A DNA stretch of 64,000 nucleotides from Brachionus rotundiformis (Eukaryota > Rotifera > Eurotatoria > Ploima > Brachionidae): positions 1,529,346-1,593,345 of the forward strand of contig JAESIW010000162.1 of NCBI GenBank assembly GCA_016802295.1. Direction: 5' to 3'. Each line of letters opens with the position of its first letter. Position 1 is the first letter of the stretch. A program made the translations under genes and the position numbers. Below, in pieces: positions 1-8,317 of this stretch. The notes beneath the pieces are model-generated. The model was given only the letters and a program-made list of their open reading frames with translations. It was not told the DNA's origin and made no database searches.

Positions 1-1536
1 TTGTAGAGTTGTAGAATTAGATAGAGATTCTACTACTATCGGTTTCATAATATTGACTTACAGAGATTGGAAAGCTTGGAAATATGAAACCGTTCACAAA
101 TTTAGTAGTAGTAAGATAATAATAGGCTTTGGGTCTATCTATATCATATCTAATCTATTTGCTTATCTTGAAAATAATTAAAAAATCATTTAACCAATAA
201 ATGAAATGAGAGCCAGCTTTGTACATTTTACAAATTTGCCTAAGCTAAATGAACCATCAAATATGATAAATAGTGATAAAGGGGGTCACTTGATGCTAAA
301 TTTCTTGGAGGAAAATGTTCAAAAACGAACTTGTAATTAAAAGGTGATTTCAAGCCAAATCGTTGGACGAAGCGCTGACCCCATTTTGGCTTGAGAAACC
401 AAACATACCATGATAAATTAGATTTTTAAAAAACACTTTTAAAAAATTATTATTATTATTTGAACAAAATGTGTTTTATTGCTTTATTCATTTGGCTATT
501 TAGATTAACAATTGAAATAGGGCATCAAAATAGATCTTATAAAAAGTTAATTTTTATTTTTTTTTATTGAACTAGAAAATTCCGATTTTAAGACTTAGAT
601 CCATGCGGATATTTATTTTTCTTTGGCTCATATGGAAACCATAATCTTCGGACTAAATTCTCTTTAAATTTTTAAATAAGTTTTTAATCAATATACATAA
701 AAAAATATTTTATTCTTATCTCTTATAGAACATGTAAAATATCAAATTTGAATTTTGAAACTTAAAAAAAAAAGTTTATCAATTCTTAACTATTGTGGCA
801 GAATGATAAATAGCTAATTAAATTAAACATTTATCATTTATACTCTTATTAAATTATTTTTTCTTAAACAGGATTATATCAACTTTTACTATATGTCACA
901 ACTTTATTAGCGTAAAACTGAAAAATAACTCTAGCATTCAAAGTAAATCAGTTTTTTATCAATTTGAATAAAAAATTGTTTTAAGCATTTAAATAATTTA
1001 CATCTTTAATTAAACTTCTTAGATTAGAATAGGCTACTATTAAAAAAATTAAATTAAGTTTTAAGTACTGGGACAAAAAAGGAATAAGAATCAAAATTTA
1101 TCATTTAAACTCTTCTTATTTTCTAAAATTCAACTTTATTTACATCAACTTTTATTATCTGTAAAATATAAAAAAATTAATTCCGAACAACTTTATTAGC
1201 GTAAGACTGAAAAAAAATAACTCTAAGCCACATTTAATAGTTGGTTGATAATGAAAAATTTTTATTGATCTCTAAAATATTTAATCAATAAATTTTACAA
1301 ATTTGAAAACATAAATTTTTTTCAATATATTTATATATTTAAAAATAAACAAGCTAATCAAAAAAGAAAAAAATGCGAATTACAGCTAAATAAGATTAGA
1401 GATAATTAAATCTCTAAATTAAAAATATAGAAAATAAAAACAATTTCACTGAACGCTATAGTGTTATTTGATACTTTCAAATAAGCATTCAACCTTGAAT
1501 ATAGTAAACTTTAAAAATGATATATCTCCATGTTAT
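1..1536. other. AT-rich spacer, no gene seen
   Basis: No coding frame or RNA gene is recognisable on either strand. The stretch is dominated by poly-A/poly-T runs. The only structure I can support is a diverged direct repeat (827-934 and 1094-1226), listed separately. The segment at 282-385 is less AT-rich than its surroundings but shows no frame or motif. Confidence 0.6.
827..1226 (+). repeat. Diverged direct repeat (two copies)
   Basis: Copy 1 is 827-934 and copy 2 is 1094-1226. Both run in the same order: a TTTATCATTTA-type start, a CTCTTATT-like stretch, ATCAACTTTTA, then ACTTTATTAGCGTAA followed by ACTGAAAAATAACTCTA (with extra A in copy 2). Copy 2 has an insertion of about 20 nt before the ACTTTATTAGCGTAA block. 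It is either an old local duplication or two members of a dispersed family. Confidence 0.7.
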
Positions 1537-2505
1537 CTAAAATTCGAAATGGTTATTGTTAGAACTTGAAAAAGTCAAACTTAGTATAATTAAAATACAA
1601 ATAGTGATAATTATTATTTTATAGTTTTCCAAGATAAATTGGTGAATACTGAATTTAGGCTCGTGTTTTGAATTGTAGGACTGATTTGGCTGAGGCGGCG
1701 GTGGTTCATCATACAAATTTCTGTATGAACTATTTAAATTATTTGCATTATAAGTATTATTAAAATTTGTGTATCTATCATTGACTCTATCAGTGTCCAG
1801 GTTCAATCTGCTGATAAGATTTTTTCTAGTCGGTTGAATTTTAGGTTGGACATAATCGAGGTACGAGCCATTGTTTTTCTCATTTGGATGAAGTATTTTT
1901 GAGTATGGATCGCTGAACTTGAGCGATTTTTCGAAATTATTTTTTTTCATAAAAGAATCTTCATTATTATTATTATTATTATTATTATAGTTATTATTAA
2001 CGCAGTTTTGATCTGATTTGGGATCATTTTTTAGAAGTTTAAAGTCAAGACTAGGAAAAATATTTGCAGTTGATTCCGCAAAACTGGTATTGGCAAAAAA
2101 TTTGTTTTTCTCTGGTTCTTTTGGCGACGCTGAATTCGAACATTCTTTGTCAGGGTATCCAGGTATTTTAGAGCGCTTGATCTGGTCAAGTAACTTTTTC
2201 TCGTACAAATGTCTGGTAGAAGGCAATATTGGTCCAGGAGTCAAGCCTCTATCTTTCAAAGCCCTAAATAGTTCTTCATCTGTGTAACTTTGGATCAAAT
2301 CTTTGGAGACGATTCCAGAATCGGATGTCAAACCAGTTGGTGAATTTTTCGAACCTGTTTTTGTTTCAATCAAAATTTTTGTTAACTTTTTTTTATACAA
2401 GTCGCGCGTTGTTGGTGAAATCGGACCCACATTGACCCCTCTTTTTTTCAATTCATTAAATAGCTCCTGGTCAGATAATCTATCAACATTCTCTATCACA
2501 TTCAT
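1537..2505 (-). CDS. Tandem-LEM-domain inner nuclear membrane protein
   Basis: A single-exon 322-aa protein. Two LEM folds lie in tandem at the N-terminus: about residues 5-46 (LSDQELFNELKKRG, VGPISPTTRDLYKKKL) and 67-112 (YTDEELFRALKDRG, PGPILPSTRHLYEKKL). Both keep the GP-I-P-T/S-R-Y-KKL core that contacts BAF in the LEM family. A long polar linker rich in Asn/Ser follows, with an Asn run encoded by an ATT microsatellite. The C-terminus has one hydrophobic segment (about residues 296-312) and a short tail. This is the tail-anchored layout of emerin and LAP2, so the expected role is tethering BAF-bound chromatin to the lamina. Two LEM-type folds are known in LAP2 (LEM-like plus LEM); here both look like true LEM. 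The minus-strand ATG is directly preceded by AG. It could be an emerin, LAP2 or LEM-2 orthologue; the family is clear but the exact one is not. Confidence 0.88.
   Translation of the reverse strand: MNVIENVDRLSDQELFNELKKRGVNVGPISPTTRDLYKKKLTKILIETKTGSKNSPTGLTSDSGIVSKDLIQSYTDEELFRALKDRGLTPGPILPSTRHLYEKKLLDQIKRSKIPGYPDKECSNSASPKEPEKNKFFANTSFAESTANIFPSLDFKLLKNDPKSDQNCVNNNYNNNNNNNNEDSFMKKNNFEKSLKFSDPYSKILHPNEKNNGSYLDYVQPKIQPTRKNLISRLNLDTDRVNDRYTNFNNTYNANNLNSSYRNLYDEPPPPQPNQSYNSKHEPKFSIHQFILENYKIIIITICILIILSLTFSSSNNNHFEF
1963..1997. repeat. ATT trinucleotide run inside the LEM gene
   Basis: A near-perfect (ATT)n tract on the plus strand reads as AAT (Asn) codons on the coding strand. It produces the poly-Asn run in the linker of the LEM protein. 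Its length is likely to vary between individuals. Confidence 0.9.
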
Positions 2506-3773
2506 CTTAGAATTTAGTATAAAAAAGTTATTGCTATGATAAAAATGATAATTCTATGTTTATTAATTTTAATTTAAAATAAATTGTTAAATTAGTTTAA
2601 CATTTTTTAGCTTTTGAAATTTTAAGTTAAAGAATATAATATTAGATAATAAAGAGATATGCTTGAATTATCAATTAGCTATTTTTTTCCTTATACGCTG
2701 CTTGTGGAGTATAGGGTCATATGTTGATTTCATAGTAACCTTATTAATTTTTTCTCTTTTGGAAGTGAGCCTTATGCGCTTGCAGAAGAGCCGAAGAATA
2801 GTGATCCACTTCTCTAGGAGGATTTGTATCTTGATCTTGTGATCAATTGGGATTAAGTGATCAAACTCTGCACCATCGACTCAACAATTAGCTATTAAAT
2901 AGTTTTAAAAACTAGCGTGTATCGGTAGCTTGTTAAAAATCAATTCATATTTTTCAATAAATTAAATTTTTCCCAAAAAATATTTTATTATCTTTACAAT
3001 GAATAGAACAATAGGAGATTACCATTTGAAATGTGGTCAGGTCATATTATAAAAATCAAAAAAATAAAAAATTATTAAAAAGTTTAATTCTTTTTTTTTT
3101 GTCCTTATTATCTACTATCATCATCTTTTTTAACTTTATGTTCAATGGTGCAGACAATGGCCAGTACCTTAATTTAACAGTATGATGGAAAATTTGATAA
3201 TTAAATCAGCTTGCCAAAATGTTTTAAATTCCAAAATTTCTAAAAAAAAAAAGAGTTATGTCACTTTTGGCAACTACGTTGCTATGACTTAATAATAAAA
3301 ATAATGCTACTCATAATAATGCTAATACTACTACTAATAATAATAATAATAATAGTAATAATAATAATGATATCTTCAGTATAGATATTTCCATCAATTT
3401 TAAAATTTTATTCCTTTAATTTATTTACTGGCTAGTAGATTTTTTAATATTTTTAAACTATTAATTAAACTATACAAGATTAAAATTTACAATTTTTAAC
3501 ATAAATTTTTCAGAAATTAAAAAAAATTAAATCAAAACTTTAGATAAAATTTATAAATATACAAAATATACAATTTATGAAAATAATGTTGTCACATTTA
3601 TTTAAATATTTTAAAAAATACTATCGAACATAAATAAATATATTCTTAATTTAGCTTTACTTTAAAAGACAATTAATTAGCTCTCTTATTCAGAAAAAAG
3701 CAAAATTAAATTTTTAAATTTATTCTAAATAATCATTTATTAAACAAAAATTAAATTAAACTAAAAAGTATAA
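2506..3773. other. Spacer between LEM gene and INIP
   Basis: Mostly AT-rich. It is the shared 5' region of two divergent genes (LEM on minus, INIP on plus). It holds an AAT microsatellite (3291-3369) and a minus-strand frame at about 2680-2882 that is open for 69 codons without an ATG start and is clearly more GC-rich than its surroundings (reported in findings). No promoter element can be called with confidence. Confidence 0.5.
3291..3369. repeat. AAT/ACT trinucleotide microsatellite
   Basis: An imperfect run of AAT units with interspersed ACT and GCT units. It is non-coding and lies upstream of INIP. Confidence 0.85.
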
Positions 3774-4115
3774 ATGTCTTTTATTGAGCCTAATCTTGGT
3801 CAAGTTCAACAAAATAAGAAAATTTTACAAGAACTTGAGGAAAAAAAGCGTCGTATGAGATCAAATACAGGTGATTGATTACCCTGCTAATTAAAAAAAA
3901 GAGTTTTTAAAGTCTGATTTGGTTTAGCTGATTCTGGTGCAACAGTGTCGTCTTCTTTTCAGTCAACCTCTGATTTCTCTTATCAACAACAAACTGTCCA
4001 ACCCAAGCCACCAAGTAGCTTTACGCTTTACACAAACTCTTCAACATTAGGCTACTTTATCAACACTGATTCAAATTGCGGCAATCAAATTTTACCTGTT
4101 CTACCTAGATTCTGA
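3774..4115 (+). CDS. INIP: INIP / SOSS complex subunit C
   Basis: Two exons, 3774-3870 and 3928-4115 (57-nt intron, phase 1), give 94 aa; the vertebrate protein is about 104 aa. The C-terminus GYFINTDSNCGNQILPVLPR matches the diagnostic SOSS-C ending (GYFI-x-DS-x-GN-x-ILPVLPR). The N-terminus has the expected helix (NKKILQELEEKKRRM). In vertebrates INIP bridges INTS3 and the single-strand DNA-binding proteins NABP1/2 in the nuclear SOSS complex, which acts in the response to DNA double-strand breaks. The stop codon is only 2 nt before the ATG of SNRNP25 on the same strand, with no room for a normal 3' UTR or promoter. No AATAAA lies before that ATG; the nearest is inside exon 1 of the next gene (about 4160). 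The pair may be co-transcribed. Confidence 0.92.
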
Positions 4116-4117
4116 TT

Positions 4118-4700
4118 ATGACTGATTTTGATGCTGACTCACATGCAAATTTCTGCAATCAAATAAAAAATAAAATTAATTCTCTAATTAAAGTATACAT
4201 TTTTCCTTAATTTTGATATTTATGATAGCATTGACTAATAGGCTGAACCATTACTCAACGATATTGATCCAAATATTAATTTAATTCAATTGAAAAATAT
4301 TCTAAGCCTAGAACATGGTGAATCAATGAATTTATTTATTAAACGAGCAGATGACCAAATTTTTAGTGAGTGGTCATTTTTTTTTCTAATTTAATATGTT
4401 ATTTATTAATAAAATTAAAATTAAATTTTTTCAATTTAAGATGTTATCGTGAAATTAAATTCAACTCTTAAGGGTCTGAAAGAATCGATAAGGGACTATT
4501 ATGAATTAAAATATGAAAAAGACCCGTCATCCATAACCAAAGCTGTAAATTGGAAATATGTGTGGAAAAATTATTGCCTAAGCTTTGATGGCCAAATGCT
4601 TTTAGATGATAAAATAGAGCTAAGAAGTTATGGCATTTGTACCAAATCTGAATTAAAATTTGAGAGAATATTTCATCGAAAAAAAAAGACAATTAAATAA
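4118..4700 (+). CDS. SNRNP25: U11/U12 snRNP 25 kDa protein
   Basis: Three exons, 4118-4192, 4242-4365 and 4441-4700 (introns of 49 and 75 nt; phases 0 and 1), give 152 aa. The C-terminal ubiquitin-like fold carries the family signature: LKESIRDYYELK, then VNWKYVWKNYCLSFDGQ, then LRSYGICTKSELKF. The human protein has LKKAIQRYVQLK, ISWSYVWRTYHL and LRDYGIRNRDEVSF. The middle exon also aligns (PLLNDIDP versus PLLCDLPI), so the upstream exons are real. The protein belongs to the U11/U12 di-snRNP that recognises the 5' end of U12-type introns, so its presence suggests the organism keeps a minor spliceosome. Its ATG lies 2 nt after the INIP stop. An AATAAA motif follows the stop at about 4722. Confidence 0.93.
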
Positions 4701-4864
4701 TATTTTTTCTAAAATAACTGTTAAATAAATATAATATTGTAAGATATTTTTTTAAAATAAAAGATTAAATAGAAAATATTGTAATTGTGCGAATAAAAGA
4801 ATATAAAGGGTTTAAAGGCTCTTGCATGACAAAATGAATTGAATTATCTTTTTATTTTCTTAAG

Positions 4865-5522
4865 ATGGAAGAGATAAAGTTTACCAACGAAGCTATAGAA
4901 ACCAATTGTGAAATTCACTTGCTTCCTTTTAAAATTCAATATACAGGTGAAGCCGATGTAAAGTCTTTTTTTAGCTCTTCAATCACATTAAAGAGCTCCG
5001 ATGATAATAAAAATGAGAGTAATTTTTGTCTAGATAATGTAACAAAATAAAAAGTTAATTTTATCATTAAGTAATTGAGAATTCATTTAGAGGAAGGCCT
5101 CTTAATGGAATAAGACTAAATCTCGATAAAAATCAAATAGGTCTTTTAATTTTTTTTTTATTCAATTAAAATAAATTAATTGTTAAAATAAAAAGGTCTG
5201 GTTGTCAAAGATAATGGAGATAAAAATTATGAATTAGAAGGAAAATTCAGTGATATTTATTCCTGGCATCTAGATGATCCAAATGTCAATATTGATAATA
5301 ATGTGCTAAATAAGACAAGAAACGAGTGGTTCAATGTGGCTAAAATTGTAATTATTAATTTATTATTTAATTAAGTCATTTGTTTGAAAGACATAAAAAT
5401 AAAAATATTTATTTTAACGAAATAAAATAAAATGGCTTAAATTTAAATTATTAATAAATATTTAATTTTATTTAAAATATAATAATTAATTGCTTTTTTT
5501 CGAAAAGATACACTCAGATTAA
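4865..5522 (+). CDS. RNASEH2C: Ribonuclease H2 subunit C
   Basis: Four exons: 4865-5038, 5080-5140 (5071 is an equally phased alternative start), 5196-5347 and 5508-5522, giving 133 aa (136 with the alternative). The N-terminus CEIHLLPFKIQYTGEADV matches the family HLLPC-type opening. SFRGRPLNG matches the invariant FRGR-L-G motif, and YSWHLDDP the terminal W-x-L segment. The last exon encodes only IHSD plus stop, restoring the conserved AxIH end. RNase H2C is the non-catalytic partner that, with subunit B, supports RNase H2A in removing ribonucleotides from DNA. The ATG is flush with a perfect 3' splice-site context (pyrimidine-rich tract, TTAAG, then ATG at 4865), so this mRNA probably begins at an acceptor: a 5' UTR intron or trans-splicing. 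It lies 164 nt after SNRNP25. The second donor (GTCTTT) is weak. Confidence 0.85.
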
Positions 5523-5724
5523 ACAAAGAAGCTCAATTTCTTGGCATGTTGATTTATAAACTTCAAAATTAAAATCATTTTAATTTAAACATTAAAAACA
5601 CTCAAACAAAATAAATTTCATGTAAATAAACTTGTTATTTTGTTATATGTATATAAGTTTATATAACATATCTATAAATTCGAAATTCACACACTTTAAA
5701 AATTTCAAATGTATATTTCTAAAG

Positions 5725-6351
5725 TTAGTTATATGTTTTATAATTGTTTTGATTAGAATAATTGGCACAATAATTGAAAAATGGTAGAGCTGGTTGTGGT
5801 AAAAAGGGCGACTTGTGGCAAAAATTTAATTCTGCAGTTGGATTCAAACATTTTGTTTTAGATTTCATTTTTTTCAACGATGTACCATGATGGTAAATTC
5901 GTTTGTCTGATTTGGCATTCTTGAATTTTTTGTGATTGTAAACAAGTTTTGTTTGATCAGAGTCCATTTTTCTGTACTTGGCACGTCTATTCTGAAACCA
6001 AACTTGAATTCGCATGGAATTTAGATTGAAGCGCGAGCTCAATTGTTCTCTTATAGAAGAATCTGGATAATGAGTCTGCTCAAATACTTTTTCAAGTATT
6101 TCAATTTGGCTCGCAGTGAACATGTTTCTGACGCGTTTATTTTCCATATTGGGAAAAAAAGCGTCATTTACTTGCTCTTTTTTGACAGGTGAAGAATTGT
6201 AAGATTCCCATGACAAATTTTCGAAATAACTATTAAAATTTTTATCTTGATTATCAATCGAATTAAAAGGTACAGTGGACTGAACTGGATTTGATTGACT
6301 AAGATGCTCTAGTTGGCCAAAAGAATAGACAAAATTTTGAAGTAAATTCAT
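5725..6351 (-). CDS. Paired-like homeodomain transcription factor
   Basis: A single-exon 208-aa protein with a complete homeodomain at residues 71-130. The landmark residues are all present: R5, F8, L16, F20, W48, F49, N51 and R53. Position 50 is Gln, and THYPD precedes helix 2, both typical of paired-like (PRD-class, Q50) homeodomains. There is no paired box, no octapeptide and no C-terminal OAR motif that I can see. The flanks are low-complexity (Asn/Ser/Lys). THYPDSSIREQL resembles ISX-type and other paired-like proteins, but I cannot fix the orthologue. The expected role is sequence-specific nuclear transcription regulation through TAAT-type sites. No intron interrupts the homeodomain, although many PRD-class genes have one at position 46/47. 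Transcription converges on RNASEH2C; the two stop codons are about 200 nt apart. Confidence 0.9.
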   Translation of the reverse strand: MNLLQNFVYSFGQLEHLSQSNPVQSTVPFNSIDNQDKNFNSYFENLSWESYNSSPVKKEQVNDAFFPNMENKRVRNMFTASQIEILEKVFEQTHYPDSSIREQLSSRFNLNSMRIQVWFQNRRAKYRKMDSDQTKLVYNHKKFKNAKSDKRIYHHGTSLKKMKSKTKCLNPTAELNFCHKSPFLPQPALPFFNYCANYSNQNNYKTYN

Positions 6352-8317
6352 CTCTTTTTTAAATGGATTTTAATTTTTTAAATTTGGATTTAAAATTTTT
6401 TAAGTGAATTCTATCTTCACTCAATTTATAAGCGAAAGTAATTTATTGGAATTAATAATATCTGCTCAAGAGAAATAAATTGATAGTGATTTGCTTGCTA
6501 GATATTTTTTCTATTTGTCTTTGGAAAAAATTTTAAAAATTAAATCCCCCTATATCAGGATCAGTAATTTATGTCAATGAAATATGATGCGATCATATAT
6601 TTTGAAAATATATCATTTAAATAAGAAAATTGGCCTTATATTTTATTTCCAATAACAGAGAAGAATTAAATGTGTTTAATTTATCAAAAGGCTTTTGTCT
6701 GCCAGCACATTGAATGACACTTTAAAAGCTTTGATATTTTAAATTTTGGTTTTGAATTTAATATCATAATCTTTTTATTAATTAAAATAGAATTTTAAAA
6801 AATTTAAAAATTAAGATTAAATTAATTTTATATTTATTGAATTAGTTCGAAGAAAATATTTTGTTTGATTTATTTTTGCGTAATAAAAAAATTTCAATTG
6901 ATCATTGACAAAAAGCTTTTAAAATAATTTATTTAATAAATCTAGGTTTTTTTTCGTTTTCTAAATCGGTTTTAAAAAAATTTTGAAATTAATTTTACTC
7001 ATATTTTTATTAGTATCTAACACCAAATATTTTCAATAACTTCAAAAATTTTTTGTTAAAATATAAAAAAATTTATTTTCAGCCTTTCCAAATCTGGTCA
7101 AATTGACTTAACGATTTTTTGCTTCACTTTTTTAATTTAATATCTGAAAAATATTTAAAATAAAATAAAATAGTAAATAAAAAATCATCTTTTTTATTAT
7201 TATCAATGTTAATCTTCCAGGATTTCTCTTTAGATTAATTTTATATTTTTCCAAATTAGTTTTCTATTTTTAATTATATATTTAAGTCAACCCAAAAAAA
7301 TAAAAAATTCTTTTCATTACAGACATTAGCCATGGACCTCAATTTTCTTGTTTTTTATTTTGATACTTGTTTTGAACTAATTGTGCCACTTAATGCTTAT
7401 TTTAGCTCCTTAGTAAATAAAATATCAAATACATTCCCTAGGAATTAATATTAATAAATTCTATAGTTATATACATTACTTATATTCAAGAAGAAACGTT
7501 TATTTTCAGAAAAAGATACCAAACATCTACCGAGCACCAGTATTTTGAGTATACAATACCTGTTATATATATATATGTCTGATATTGAATAACTGATAAG
7601 CACTAAAACTGGATCATTCAAGATAAAAGAGCAAAAGCGTATTACTCAAAAATACTATTAAATTTTTTTTATTAATTAAGTGAAAATTAATGTTTAACTT
7701 TGGTTGAATTTCATGATTTTGATAATCCTTGATATAAGTACAAAATTTTAAACAACAAATTTTATGGTAAAATTTTTATCTGATTATTTTTTTAATCAGA
7801 TTAATTATAAAAATTCAAGAAAAATATATTAGAGAATTAAAATATGCGTTGTTTTTTTTTTAATTATCTAAAATTGAATAAAAAAGTCATAAATACCTGA
7901 TGTCTTAAAATGTTAAGAAAGAATATCCAAAATAATTAAATTTAACCTAAAAAAAATTCTTATAAAATTTTATTATTAAAATCTGTTTTTAACAAATTAA
8001 TAAACGAATTTAAAAAAAATGATTTTCATAACAAAATTCATCTATAAAATTCAAATATTATAAAATTAATGTTTATACAAAAAAATTTGGTTTTTTAGTA
8101 CATTTAGCAAAAAAAAGTCCAAAATAATATTAGTTTAAATTTGTTCTTTCGTTTGGGTCGAACATTTTACTAAATGATATGAAAAACCTGAGATAATAGG
8201 GACCATATTTAATACTTTTTTTTTTCACATAAAACAAATACAGGAAGATTTGTACACAATTATCGCCTTATTGGAAAAAATAAAAAATAAAACGAAAATA
8301 TAAAAAACATTCATTCT
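6352..8317. other. Intergenic spacer, nothing recognised
   Basis: About 2 kb of AT-rich DNA between the 5' end of the homeobox gene and the 3' end of the LAR gene. It has a short (TA)n run at about 7564-7577. No open frame, tRNA or splice-flanked coding block was found on either strand. The part just upstream of 6351 must hold the homeobox promoter, but no element is callable. Confidence 0.5.

Noticed and set aside
282..385. Possible terminal inverted repeat (GGGGTCA ... TGACCCC)
   Set aside because: Pairing is limited to 7 bp and does not extend inward or outward; expected by chance.
3100..3170. Minus-strand acceptor followed by a short frame (VLAIVCTIEHKVKKDDD)
   Set aside because: It is only about 19 codons and no upstream exon in matching phase could be found.
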